A stretch of 64,000 nt of DNA, taken from positions 1,612,001 through 1,676,000 of the forward strand of contig JALPQD010000225.1 of assembly GCA_023101885.1 (NCBI GenBank), read 5' to 3'. Under the pieces are notes generated by a model, which was given only the letters and a program-made list of their open reading frames with translations, made no database searches and was not told the origin of the DNA. This DNA is from Typhlomys cinereus. Lineage: Eukaryota; Chordata; Mammalia; Rodentia; Platacanthomyidae. Shown in pieces: positions 23,391 to 35,100 of the stretch. The stretch's first letter is position 1. Each line of letters begins with the position of its first letter. Position numbers and translations under genes: made by a program.

Positions 23391-23916
23391 GTTATTGTAG
23401 TTGCAGTATTCATAGCTGGGCAAGGGTATTGATCACTTCATTGCTTCTCCCTGGTAACCTTCATCAAGCTTCTGGCTTTATAAGGCTAGTCAGGGTGAAG
23501 GAAGCTTCTCTCTTCATTTCAAGGTTGTTTTTTTTTCTTCCCCCATGTCCGATGATCATTGTGTGTAGTGAAAGACATCTGATCTCACAGACCCTTGACA
23601 AGAGAGCTCAGGGTATCTAATAGTGGCCAAAGGCATTCAGAGAAATACTGTCGCCAGGAAGAAAGTGTTGAAGCCAGTAGAAAGATTAAAAAGCTGTCAC
23701 CACACTCTGAAAATAGTCATTGGCTTTCACAGAGACCCAGAGAACTAAGAAGAGGTGAGAGGGAGCATTTCCCCAGCAGAGCACACCTGGCTGCTCCAGG
23801 GGATTGGTGACACTTGCAAGCAGTGTACAGACTGAGGTCAAGGGACAGCACCAGTTCCTCATTAAGGATGAAGGAGGGAATGACACAGCCAGGGGCAACT
23901 AATGGGAAAGGCCATG
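23391..23916. other. No feature recognised
   Basis: Unique text; short overlapping frames only. Confidence 0.45.
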
Positions 23917-24041
23917 CACCTTTCCTGGGGAAAGAGATAATATAGCTTTGGAACCCTAAGACTCCATTCAAGCCGTCTTGTCCCTGAAGTAACACTCTGG
24001 AGGACAAATGACAGAAGAAACAGAGAAGTTGGGGTCTTCAG
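23917..24041. repeat. 125-bp displaced direct repeat, copy 1
   Basis: From CACCTTTCCTGGGG to GGGGTCTTCAG this is repeated at 24894-25019 with a single visible difference (GCCGTC against GCCAGTC). No A-tail, TG...CA ends or SINE/L1 block is present in it. Confidence 0.95.
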
Positions 24042-24893
24042 ACAATTCTCCAAGGAAGACTGCATCTCTCAAGAATGAAGAAATGATTATCTGTGGTAGT
24101 ATGGAAGTAGGCAGACAAAATTATAAAAGGAAAATTTCTGTCTTTGTGGGACAGAGGATGGAATGAAAAATGAGATTAATGATATTTAAAAAAGACTTAT
24201 TGTACATTAACAATTCTATAATAAAACTAAGCTCTACATTGGAAGCAAGAAAAAGTGATGGTTTAGCATTCAGGAAATGAAATCAATGAAGGCACACTCC
24301 ATCACAATGCAGAAATGTAAGGAAAATTGATAAAAATGTTGAGAAGGAAGATAATAGAAACAGAAGACAGACTAAGGATTCAACAAATAGATAATTTGTG
24401 TCCATGAAAGGAATGCTAGAAGGAAAGAAAGAAGTGTAACTCTTATAAATAAAGATTCCTTTAATAGCCTCTAAGAATAGTTGAAAAGAGGCCTATGTTT
24501 GAAATTATCCAGGCAAAAAACATTGAACCTAATGATGAAGGAAAACAATGTTATATAAACATTGAGGGGGAGGAAGAAACCTGTCATAAAATTGAGGGTG
24601 GTATGGAGTAGCACTTTGCCTGCTAGGTGCTAAAGAAAGGGGATGGGCAGGAAGGTGTAGGGGAAAAGTTCAAGATGGGGCAGATATGTCACAGATGACT
24701 GTGTTACAGTTGGAGCTAGCTCTTCATCATTCTTCTGGATAACCTTTGTAAACCTTCTTTACTTCAAAACTTGTATTAGTTTTGAAAAGGTATGATTTGC
24801 AATGAGTGGCAGCCATGCTTATTTCAATGGATTAATGGGGTGCTTTCTTTGCCGGGTAGGTCACAGCAGCGATAAACAACTGTGGAAATGGGT
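24042..24893. other. Sequence between the two displaced repeats; no gene
   Basis: A-rich unique text (many GAAA and AAAG runs), no long reading frame, no recognised repeat. It does not look like retroviral internal sequence. Confidence 0.5.
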
Positions 24894-25019
24894 CACCTTT
24901 CCTGGGGAAAGAGATAATATAGCTTTGGAACCCTAAGACTCCATTCAAGCCAGTCTTGTCCCTGAAGTAACACTCTGGAGGACAAATGACAGAAGAAACA
25001 GAGAAGTTGGGGTCTTCAG
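24894..25019. repeat. 126-bp displaced direct repeat, copy 2
   Basis: Near-identical to 23917-24041 in the same orientation, 977 bp downstream start to start. Flanks differ on both sides, so this is a bounded copy, not part of a larger tandem duplication. Confidence 0.95.
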
Positions 25020-25407
25020 TGATGGTGATCCTGGGAGGTTCAGTCAGCTGAAGTCAGGGTCACTGACTGGACCAGGAGAATTTCAGATTATCTACTGATA
25101 CATGTTGAAAGGTTTTTTTATATACCTTTGCACAGTGGTATCTATATGTTTTAATGGGCTAATGTTTTTAAAATCACAAGAATAAATGGTTAACACCTCC
25201 AAAATGTGCAATGCAAAAATGAAACTAAAGACTTTAAAAATTTGGATATTAATAGATTTAATCACTTGTCAATAAATAATATAATAAGAATAGTCTAAGT
25301 TGGAATTTATTGCTAAACTATGATAATAACTATTTGGTATAGCAGTTGAGATGTAAGGCATTTGCCCAATTCTATAAAAGGGAAGCAATTAAAAAGATGC
25401 TTTTCTT
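25020..25407. other. No feature recognised
   Basis: AT-rich unique text. Confidence 0.45.
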
Positions 25408-25525
25408 GTCAGGCAGCACTTGGAAGGTAGAGGCAGGAGGATCAGGAGTTTGAAGTCATTCTTGGTCACACAGTGAGTTTGAGACTAACTTAGTTATACA
25501 GACCACAGTATCAACAAAAAGGGAG
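25408..25525 (+). mobile_element. B1-like SINE
   Basis: GCAGCACTTGGAAGGTAGAGGCAGGAGGATC..., then a GTTTGAAGTCATTCTTGGTCAC block and a CAACAAAAAGGG tail: the 7SL-derived B1 order, with the first ~20 bases missing or diverged. Many substitutions indicate age. Confidence 0.75.
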
Positions 25526-25623
25526 GGGAAGGAAGAAGTTTATTTTTCTTATTTCTGAGAAGCTGAAGAATGTATGTATAGGGATGAATTTGGAAAAAAA
25601 ATCAAGGCAGCCATTAGCAAATT

Positions 25624-26118
25624 AAAAATAGGACATAAACTGAAGAGATGGCTCAGAAGTTAAGACTCTGCCTCACAAACAGAAGATTCTGAGTTCAGAT
25701 CCCAGGTCCCATGTAAAAATGCCAGGCAGAAACGGAAGCGACCTGCACTTGCAGCCCTGTTAGCCTGAGCTTGGGAAATTCCAGAACGAAGCAAATAGGA
25801 GGTAGAAGCAATCCAGGATGTTTCCCCAAGTCACCCTTGCCTCTCCACAGGGACACACAGTGCCTAAGGGGCTGGAGAGGTGGCTCAGGAGTTAAGCCTC
25901 TGCCTTGCAGGCAGAAGGTCCTGAGTTCTGATCCTAGACCCGACGTATAGACGCCAGATGGAAAAGGGGGAAGGAGGGACCTGCGTTTCTGGTCCTGGTA
26001 GGGCAGAGTAAACAAGGAGGAGGTGGAGGGGTCTATGGTGGTTCCAGAATTTGTCCGTGGTTTTACACTCACACACATACATGCACAATTGAATAAATTA
26101 AAAAAAATAGGACATAAA
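25624..26118 (+). mobile_element. Dimeric SINE (older half plus younger half) inside one target duplication
   Basis: Left half 25640-25867 is an older B2-superfamily SINE (head CTGAAGAGATGGCTCAG, GGTCCCATGTAAAAATGCC) that stops at CACAGTGCCTAA without any A-tail. The right half 25868-26102 is a young-type SINE (GGGGCTGGAGAGGTGGCTCA to CAATTGAATAAATTAAAAAAA). AAAAATAGGACATAAA (16 bp) flanks the pair at 25624-25639 and 26103-26118, and no target duplication separates the halves. The right half lacks about 21 bp between two GGC(A/G)GAG repeats. Either one chimeric RNA was copied or the second SINE joined the first by template switching. Confidence 0.88.
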
Positions 26119-26232
26119 GCAGATCGCAGTGTGCAGGCCCATAATCCCAGTGCTTGAGCAGCTGAGTCAAGAGAAGGTTAAGGAGTTTGATGCCAACATG
26201 GACTACAGAGTAAGACCTGCCTCAAAAAAATA
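26119..26232 (+). mobile_element. B1-like SINE
   Basis: GCAGATCGCAGTGTGCAGGC, CATAATCCCAGTGCTTGAG, CAGCTGAGTCAAGAG, then ACTACAGAGTAAGACCTGCC and CTCAAAAAAATAAAT: B1 block order. Its first base follows immediately on the right target duplication of the dimeric SINE, so the SINE pair used the junction just upstream of this B1. Confidence 0.8.
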
Positions 26233-26735
26233 AATAGCTTTTATGAAAAGGAAAACATACAGGGAATGAGGAAACTAAGACAGTTTAATAAAACAAAAAA
26301 AGATCTACTGATAAGATAAATTGGATATGTCCATTAAGCTAATGAACAAGCATATTGAAGTCTATAAACAGCAGAAACCAACCACCAGCTAATCTCAGCT
26401 TCTTAGCATTACATAAGATGTTTGGTATTTGTGGAATAGGGATGACAAGACCTACTTCTAAGGAGTCAGAGGATTAATGGAGCCTGTCTACATCCTGACT
26501 GACAACTGCCTGGGAGCCAGGGAGCCAGCTCCAGTTTTGGGTGTCTAATAGTGTCATACCTGCTCTAAACTGGCCATCTATGGCCTGAGATAACATCTGG
26601 CTCTCCATGTTGAGTTTCCTCATCTGCACAAGGGATAAAGCATGCACATAATATCATTCTGAAGATTGAATTCAACAGTTAATGAAAAACAATGGCAATA
26701 GTGCCTGTACGGAACACTCAGCTTAATTGCTTTAA
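26233..26735. other. No feature recognised
   Basis: Unique text without coding signs. Confidence 0.45.
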
Positions 26736-26840
26736 TTATATATATAAAATTATATACTATTATATATATAATATATTAGTATATATAGTATATAATTATA
26801 TATGTATAGTACCAGTATATATACTAGCATACTAGTAGGA
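26736..26840. repeat. AT-rich stretch with interleaved inverted repeats
   Basis: Almost pure TA/AT steps with ATATACTATTATATAT, TAGTATATATAGTATA and CAGTATATATACTAG elements that can form several hairpins. Confidence 0.85.
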
Positions 26841-27117
26841 ATATTAAGTATACATTAATAAAATCAGGATTGTTATGACAGGAAATGGTAGCATTTTAAA
26901 ATATCCAACTAGATTCCAAACCTAAGTGGTCAGCAATAGTCGGGAACTTCATATATGAATTATGTGGTTTTCTATGATTAAATGAATGGCCAATACATGG
27001 TATAAAACAACAATTAACTAAAATGGCAAAATTTCATAATGCAATATTTTCATCCAAGTTTCCACAAGAATTGACCATATAGAAATAGAAATCTTTAAAC
27101 TTTTCTACCTGACATTT
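26841..27117. other. No feature recognised
   Basis: AT-rich unique text. Confidence 0.4.
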
Positions 27118-27206
27118 TTTTTTTTTTTTTACATAGGTCCTGGGATCAGAATTCAGGATCTTCTGCTTGCGAGGCAGAGTGTTAGCCCCTGAGCCATCTC
27201 TCCACA
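27118..27206 (-). mobile_element. 3'-truncated B2-superfamily SINE head
   Basis: CCTGAGCCATCTCTCCA at the right is the complement of the tRNA-like head, preceded by GAATTCAGGATCTTCTGC (B-box side) and directly abutted on the left by a T-run (27118-27130). The SINE body is absent, so only about 75 bp remain. Confidence 0.7.
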
Positions 27207-27369
27207 CAAGGAATAGAAAAATTTATTCCTTATGCTTTCAAAAATTCTGTAAGAAATACATATTGCTTTTTAAAACCAACACAACATTATGTTGTATAAG
27301 AAGTGCTTTTGGGAAATGTATAAAATTATATAGGGGAATCTTTTAACATGGCATTAAGAGAAAACAGAG

Positions 27370-27389
27370 AAAAGATTTTTAAAAAATTT

Positions 27390-27444
<55 letters not shown>

Positions 27445-27967
27445 TTATTTCTTCCACTCATACGAAGTTGATAAGTACCCCATTCCCCTCCCACCCTCCC
27501 TCCACCACTCCCTGGATCCCTTTGCTCCCTCCCCCTTTTCCCCTTCCTTCCTCCCCTCCCTTTCTCCCAGTGCCTCCTCCCCCTCATTCCTGGAGCATCC
27601 TTTACTGTCCCTCTGGGTCCTCCTCTCTGATGAGATGTAAGGACTCAGTAGCATTGCTAGAGCTCTTTCTTGTGTTCCCCTTTAGTATAGGAACACTATT
27701 GTGGCTGCTAATCCCTTGCCTCTAAGGATTGTAGTGCCTGTGATCCATGCTAGACTTTGAGGGGTCAATGATATGTTGGTCATTGCAGGTCATGCAAAGT
27801 CCTATTATGGTTACTTCGGCCCTAACTTGTGTGGAGTATCTTGCATATCGTTGCTCCTCCCCATCTTTAGGCTCTTACAATCTTACCGACCCCTCTTCCT
27901 CAAATTTCCCTGAGCTTTAGGATGGGGAGAGATTAGGCTGGCCTGGTTCCAGGTGGTTGATGTAGAG
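27370..27967 (-). mobile_element. L1 3' UTR fragment with expanded (TTTA)n tail
   Basis: Minus-strand L1 tail: C-rich block (27480-27570), TCCTCCTCTCTGATGAGATG, CATGCAAAGTCCTATTATGG, GTGTGGAGTATCTTGC and GGATGGGGAGAGATTAGGC blocks. The A-tail side is replaced by a long (TTTA)n array at 27390-27446. AGAAAAGATTTTT near 27369 and AGAAAAAGTTTTA near 27970 may be a decayed target duplication. Tail group as in the full-length copy. Confidence 0.88.
27390..27446. repeat. (TTTA)n microsatellite
   Basis: About 14 TTTA units. It occupies the position of the L1 poly(A) tail, so it is an expanded tail, not an independent locus. Confidence 0.95.
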
Positions 27968-28118
27968 TCAGAAAAAGTTTTATTTGTAAAATTTTATACA
28001 ACTGCAAATATACCTGGGTAAATATTAGCAATATCGTTAGCATTGTTTTTGAGCAGTAAGATTATTATTTACTTTTCTTAATAGTTTGCATTTATTACTT
28101 TAACTATTTCTTCATGTT

Positions 28119-28175
28119 TGTATCCTTTTTTATTTATTATTTATTCAATTGTGCGTGTATACATGTGTGCGCATG

Positions 28176-28214
<39 letters not shown>

Positions 28215-28466
28215 CGCACGCGCACGCATGTGTGTGTAGAACCACGGAACAATTCGGGAACCACCATGGACGCCTCCACCTCCTCCTTGTTTACTCTGAT
28301 CCGGGATTCACAGGCTCCGCCCTACCAGGACCAGAAACGCAGGCCACTCACCGCTTCCGCCCAGAGTCTATACGTGGGGTCTAGGATCGGAACTCAGGAC
28401 CTTCTGCCTGCAAGGCGGAGGCTTAACCCCTGAGCCACCTCTCCAGCCCCCTGTATCCATTTTTAT
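28119..28466 (-). mobile_element. Young B2-superfamily SINE with (TG)n tail and target duplication
   Basis: Body 28134-28451. Head complement GAGCCACCTCTCCAGCCCC at the right; GTCTATACGTGGGGTCTAGG and CCTACCAGGACCAGAAACGC blocks in the body. TGTATCC(A/T)TTTTTAT flanks it at 28119-28133 and 28452-28466. The tail holds (TG)n followed by an alternating purine-pyrimidine GC-rich run at 28211-28230. Confidence 0.92.
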
Positions 28467-30405
28467 AAAACTCAGTAAATATATAATTGAAAAAAAGCAC
28501 TAAAATTATTGAAGATGAACCAATAACTTGGGCATTGCTGAATGAAAAGGCTGAACTGTGGAGTCTCAGCCTTCACTTGAGGATGAGGAAACCTGGCCAA
28601 GAACTCAATACTACACTGGATAGTCACTCAGTGAGCAAGTACATGAATGGCTCAGACAGAGAACCCAGACTTTTTCTCTGCAAGATTTCTCTGCTTAATT
28701 CTGTGCCACCTCAATGAATGCAAATTTTGTACAAATTTTAAAGTAAATATATAATTTTATGCAGAGAATCAGGAATGTTCTAATTCATCTCAAGCAGCAT
28801 AGAACATAGGATGTTTATTTATGATTCAGAAATATCTGTGAGAGAGAATAGATAACCATACAAGCCAGTATATGTTCTTTGAAGTGGCTTCTAATTCCTT
28901 ATATGTGTTGGCTTTGAGATTTTTCTTACATTTTTCCCACTTGTCACATGTTGCTCTGGACATCTTGATCCATGTGGATGGCTGGACTTCAACAGAGCAA
29001 CCCTAGCAGATACGATCTCATCCCCATAGAACAATCCTCTGCTATCACGTAACGAAGACATGATGTGGCTTCCGTAGTTGCTCCTAACAGTGAGTTCTCA
29101 GGGTCAATGCCAAGTTGAAGTTTTCATGATTTCGTTTCGCATTTACTATTTGAGATAGTGCCATAAAAGGAAGGCTAAACAGTAAGGGTTTTTTTTTTTT
29201 AGAGCTAACTTTTTCATTCTTTTGGTGTTTTATGAAATGAGGATGACAGGTGTGTGTTTAGCATTATCACTTGCAAAAATTAGAAATTGAAAGTTTTTTG
29301 GTATTCCCCAAAAATGTTTTGAAAATTTGAAGTCTGAGACCACCGAGTTAGAATTGAACATGAGAGTCTGAGATGGAAGAGCCGGATTTTAAAATTCATT
29401 CAGTCATTAGCATGGAGACATGCTCAGGATTTATTTTCTCTGCGTTTTCCTTTTATCAGCTATAAACTAATGAAGGCAAAGTTTATTCTAGGCAGAGAAA
29501 TGTTCCATTGCAATAAAACACCTAGAAAAAATGGACAGTATATTCTTCCTGATAAATACGGTATGGAATTGGGGCATAGTATAAAGTTATAGTGTGAACA
29601 CTGATTCTATATGATAACTTACAATAAGGTTAATACCATAATAGCCATTGAAAGAATTCCATTGGATATCTTGAAAAAAAACATTGTTTTTTGTCATTAA
29701 AATCTTTCTCACATATATATCTTTAAAAATATTTCTTAAGGTTTTTCCTATGGGCTTGAAGCAACAAATTTCAAATACATTCTCATATTCTGAGCACGTC
29801 TAGTTTAGTTCAAGTTTGTCCAAGTCTTGGCCACATTATATGACTTTATGGTGATAATTTGGGGAGGCAAAGGAAGGCATATGAGCAGAAGTTGACAAGA
29901 ACACCCACCTTGGCTCTGTTTCATGGGTGTAGCGCCTGATGCCATTTCCTTGTCTCAGTGTTCATTCTCTTCCCTGGCTTTCTGAACCTTTCTTGCACCT
30001 TGCCTTTCTCAGTGGTTCACAGTTGTCATGATTCATACCATTCTCTCATCTTCTATACCTTTGAAATATCCATATCTTCACCAAACTTTCACTTTTAACA
30101 AAGAAACTCTGAAACCTCAAGAAATCATCCTTGAGAGACTTTAGTCTTAAGGATTTATTTCACTATCTTTATCCCCACAGGAAATTCACAGTAAAATTTT
30201 GCCGTTGTGAGTCTGGACTGACAGAGAGAAACATGATTATGTTTCTGGAGGTTGTTGTTGTTGATTATCAGTGTGATTATTCTTTATTCTCCTCCTTGGA
30301 AAGAATTCTTATAGATGTTCTAGAAGTATTACACTCATTAATTTCTGTGTATGATGCTGGATGAGGAGTACTCTGCTGTTGCCAAGATTTGTTTAGCATG
30401 AAGTA
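28467..30405. other. About 1.9 kb with no gene or repeat recognised
   Basis: Unique AT-rich text. The frame at 30131-30364 has no domain. Confidence 0.5.
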
Positions 30406-30800
30406 CTACTTAGGTACTTCACAATTGAAGTCTGAACTCTGGCCACATTTGTGAAGAATTAGCAGTTAAAGCAGTACTTGAGTAAGACTGTAGGAACTTG
30501 TCTGATTGGTGTGGGAAGACCCAGCCCATAGTCAGTGGGACCATTTCCACTGGTGGATAGGATGTAGGGAGCTGGTTCAGTAAGTTGGTATTCTTCATCA
30601 TACCTTTGAAGTTTTACTGTTTGGTGAGTGATGTTTGCCCTTCTCTCAGCCATCGTGTGGATATGGTATGGCTAGTTCCCTTGGCTCCTGGTGCTGGTGT
30701 GAGCTCTCTTGTCATGAGTAGACCAAGAGCTGTAATTGAGACTCATAAGAAAGAATAAAATGCCCTTGTTACCATAAGTTCTTAAGTCATGAATTTATTG
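30406..30800 (+). repeat. MaLR-like LTR, 5' end missing
   Basis: Parallels 41811-42180: CACATTTGTGAAGAATTAGC, then GGGAAGACCCAGCCCATAG, TGGTTCAGTAAGTTGG, CCCTTCTCTCAGCCATCGTG, and AAAGAATAAAATGCCCTTGT followed by ACCATAAGTTCTTAAG. The block order is the same although spacing differs. Confidence 0.6.
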
Positions 30801-31780
30801 GAAAAATACAGGCACACTGCAATAGTAAGGATTCATAATCATCTACAAGGTGTAGAGTATTAAGTAGAGTAATTGAACTGATCAGCTTGCAATATCAACT
30901 GAAGAGTTAGTCCATAAAACAGGCATTGTCTTCAAACATCAAATTAGACAAGTAGACGCCTTTACAAAAATACTGATCACCATAGGATGCTCAAATATAA
31001 GTGTATATATTATAGCTATGGTTTATAAATTTACATAAGTTTTGCATATCAATTCTAATATTCTTTTAAAATTTTAATTGAAAATTATATTTATGCTTCT
31101 ATGGGAGAGTGTTTCTTAAATTCACTTGGTTGTATTAGAATTGTACTTATGGTTTCAGTAAACATGCTAAAGTGATAAAAGTAAATTTAATATGCTTAAA
31201 ATTTAAATCTAAAATAAAGGTCCAGAAATTGAAAAAAAAAAAGAGTTCAGAGTAAACATGAGGTTTCCCTTATTATTATATGCCCCACATGGCTTATAAT
31301 GTAGCCAACTGATACAGTTAGGATATATATTAAGTAAGGATGATACTGTAGGATGTAGGTAACATAAACATAGTGGAGACTACTATGCCCTACTATGCTC
31401 AAGACCAGTTCTTGACAGACATAGATTATATGGGGCAATCAAGCATGGATCAGAGAATGATAACCATCTGAAGTCAGGTTCTTGGGAGGTTGTTTAAGGG
31501 AAGTCTTGGAAAAAGTGCAAGAAAAAGTTTGTTAAACATGTATGAGATATTCTGCTGGTTCTCAGATATAGAAACAGGTGTGAAATCAAGTGGTTGAACT
31601 GAGTTCTACTTTGATGTCTTTATTCTTGTCACATTTGTATCTGAAGTTTGGGAACCATATTCTGGATGAGCTGAATCTTTCCTGGCTTCTCTTTTTTTTT
31701 GTTCTCTTTTTTTTTTTTTTTGTAAGGTTTTCTAATTCCTCACAACTGATACCTTCGTCTTTATTTTGATTTTATCATTT
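30801..31780. other. No gene or repeat recognised
   Basis: AT-rich unique text. T-runs near 31686-31725. Confidence 0.45.
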
Positions 31781-32100
31781 AATTTTATGAAGTTTTTTTA
31801 TTATTTATTCAACTGTGCGTGTGTGTGTATGTATGTGTATGTGTGTGTGTGTGTGTGTGTAGAACCACGGACGAATTTGGGAACCACTGGGAACCATCAT
31901 GGACCGCCTCCACCTCCTCCTTGTTTACTCTGCCCGGGGATTCACAGGCTCCACTCTACCAGGACCAGAAATGCAGGCCTGCCTCCGCTTCTACCTGGCG
32001 TCTATACATGGGGTCTAGGATCCGAACTCAGGACCTTCTGCCTGCAAGGCAGAGGCTTAATCCCTGAGCTACCTCTCCAGCCCCAATTTTATGAAGTTTT
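31781..32100 (-). mobile_element. Young B2-superfamily SINE with target duplication
   Basis: Body 31797-32084. AATTTTATGAAGTTTT (16 bp) flanks it at 31781-31796 and 32085-32100. It has the standard blocks, plus a small internal duplication GGGAACCACTGGGAACCATC at about 31880. The (TG) tail is at 31817-31860. Confidence 0.93.
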
Positions 32101-35100
32101 CCAAGTCATTTTTTTTCTATTGACAGAGCCTGGAGCTATATCCCTAGACACAACTAGACACTCCTAGGATCTAACAGTGCATCAGGCATTGTGTGAACTC
32201 ACTCTCTGCTAGGTGGTCCAGGGCAGATCATTGTGGGAATTGACCAGATGCCCAGCTGAAGGAGCCAGATCATATTATTTGTTTAATTACAGAGTATTTG
32301 GGCTTTGAGATGTAGACGACAATAACTAGTTATTTGAGACTAAGGTGATTGGCACTGACAATTCAAGGGCTCAGCAGGGATGGGCAAGGAGGAGCAGAAA
32401 GCCTTCCAAGAAGCTGAAAACTGACCTAGTTTATTCTGATGACAGGCTCTACTGAAGCTCCCCTGCAGGCCAAGCTCAGCCTCCCTGATATGAAATTGAA
32501 GTACTCTTGCCAAGGTCTTAGGGCTTGAGGATTTTTCAAGAGCTTGTTTCGTTTTCTTTTCCATTTTTCAGGAAGGATGCTCTGCTCCCTCAGGAAATGT
32601 CTGTCTTCCAGCTGGAAGTAGCCATGGTAATGAGGATTATTTGTATGGAATCAACAAGACCAGGGAAGTGGACAGGCAGAGGGCAAGAGGAGCTACCATA
32701 TGGCTTCTGTGCTCTATACCCCACAGGATCTGCAGAATCTATGGAGACATATGGAAGGAGTGTGGGCGGACTGAGTGGGCTGGAAGAATGGAAGCAGGTG
32801 CAGTTCTGCCCTTTAATTTCCTGGGGCTCTTTGCCAAAAGCATGCTACCCCTCTCCTTTAATGGCAATGAAACCATATTCCTTTTTTGAGTTCTTGTATC
32901 CTGAAGCCAAAAGTTGAGATCAGAACATGTAGAGAGGTTTAAGCAAGATTTATGGTTAGTGGGAAAAAGAAGAACTTGTAAACATTCAGGAAGCCCATGA
33001 AGGGCAGGGTCCCGGGTATTTATAGTCAGACAAGTTTAACAAATGTGTTTTTTTCTTATTGGTTGGCTATAGTTTCTTTAAATCTGAGTGGGACTTTTGA
33101 TTTCTTTATGTTGGAGGTCAACTTTTGGTGACCAAGTTGTTTTTCTGTAGATCAAGGAACTTACCTCCTTTTGTAGTAAGCAGTAAACACAGATTTGGGG
33201 CAAGTTTCTGGATTTAGTGGTCTTATTTATCTCTTCTATTGGGGGGGGCATCTGGTCAGTTCTTTTAAGATATTCCCATCAGTATGGGTGGGGGGACCTT
33301 CCCAGCCTGACTGCTCTGCTCCACTGCCTAGGGTCCCCTGGTTTCAGCAGGTAACCTTAGCCAGTGCCAGTGCCATCCAATGGCACAGACTTTCCTTGTT
33401 CAACAGATTCTGGTCACTTATATACATTCTGTTAGATGTATATAACAGGGAGTTACATACACAGATCTGCTATTCTGATTCATCTATAGAGTATATGAGA
33501 AGCATAGAAGGGAAACAGGACTGAAAAGATAAGTTGGTTCTGGACTCTGAAATGTCTTGACTATGGCTAAAAATGAGACCTTGGTGTAGATAGTGGGGGG
33601 ACATACTACCACCACTCTGAATGAATGTTTAGTCCTGTCAAATTGAGTTCTTTAAAGGTGTATGTATCATCATCTATGCTATAAATACACCTGTAAGTTA
33701 TATACACTTATAAGTTGGCCCTTGTCCATCTGATGCAAGAACTTATCCACTGAACAATATCTTCAATCCCTTCTTCAAAGGTGTTTGCATTAGTTGTTCT
33801 TATGTCTTTTCCAAGGATGGTGCGGTGCACTGCCCAAATACTCCTTCAAGAATCCTCTGCATTGTCAAAAGCATTGCCTGCCAATGGCTCAAGAAAGGCT
33901 GAGCTTCCTCATAGAAACTATCCTTGTTGAAAGGACCTGCCTCACTCTAGTTTACCCTTCCTGGGAACAACCTTCTGAGTAACTAGTCTTTCTGAAAGGA
34001 GAAATATTAGTCTCATTGAACACAAGGAGACATGGTCTTTTGTCCAATACTGAAAGTTTACTTTAAATCTACAGCTTTTGGAAAGTCAGATGAATCTGTT
34101 GTGGCAAGTATATTCATGATTAATATCTCCCTCTGTTGACTGCCTTCTTTTCTCGGTCCTCTTCATTGGGCCTGAGTGCTAGTCCCCAAAAACTATATTT
34201 GTAATTGTTTTAGGATTCCAGACAAACTACAGTCTAGGCTCTAGTTACCTTATCCTGGAAGGATTTCTTTCTTTTAGCCACATCCCTGTAAGAAGTCCCA
34301 GGACATGTCCTACCTGTTAAATAACCCACCTGTCCATTCCTGTTATCACAGGTGAAAATTACGGCCAATTCTTGGAAATGAGCCATTCTGGGAAATGACA
34401 GAGTGCAGGTGACAGGTTCTGAGAAGCAGAGTGGGCACAGATGTGTGACATGTATTGCCAGATGCACTCAGCATCTGTCACATCAGGTAGAACCCTTATT
34501 TCTGTTGGATACGTGGCTGCTCAGAATAAAAACCACGAAGCTCTTTGCCTTTTAAAGATGGGTTGCGTGATGAAGCTCATGCTAATGAGCAGGAGTGATG
34601 AACTCACCTTTAACTGTGTCTTTATAAAAAGTAACTATTATTGCTTTTGTTTTTTTCTAGTGTGGCTCTTGCAATATGAATGTAGTAGCAAGTCCTGGAT
34701 CATGAAGAAGTCACAAGCTACAGATGACCCAGTAATTAAGTTGACTAGAAAAATAAAAGACCATGTAATATCAGCATTGCCCCAAGCAAATATAGTTTTT
34801 TGTCCAAGCTACTAGAGCAAATTGGCACTTGTTCATGTTGGTTACAAAGTCTATGTGTAGGCTACACAGACATTATCTTTTTTATTTTCTTTGGATCTAC
34901 TATACTTTTAAGCCATTATTATTTTAAGTGTTTGTGTTAGTCAATGGAAGCTAACTTATGCTATGAAAATCATTCATTCCAACTTTTGTGCTGGCACAAA
35001 TGACCATCAATCTACAGAAGGCATATGTTTTGATATCTTGTCCAGATATATAAAAAAACTGTATTTAAGAATTTGGTTCTTCCAGAGGTCTATGGAGAAC

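Noticed and set aside
23917..25019. The 125-bp direct repeats as LTRs of a small retroelement
   Set aside because: They lack TG...CA ends, TATA and AATAAA signals, and the sequence between them shows no retroviral feature or target duplication.
32525..32917. 130-residue frame as an exon
   Set aside because: No domain, a second overlapping frame of similar length, and no reliable splice sites paired with neighbours.
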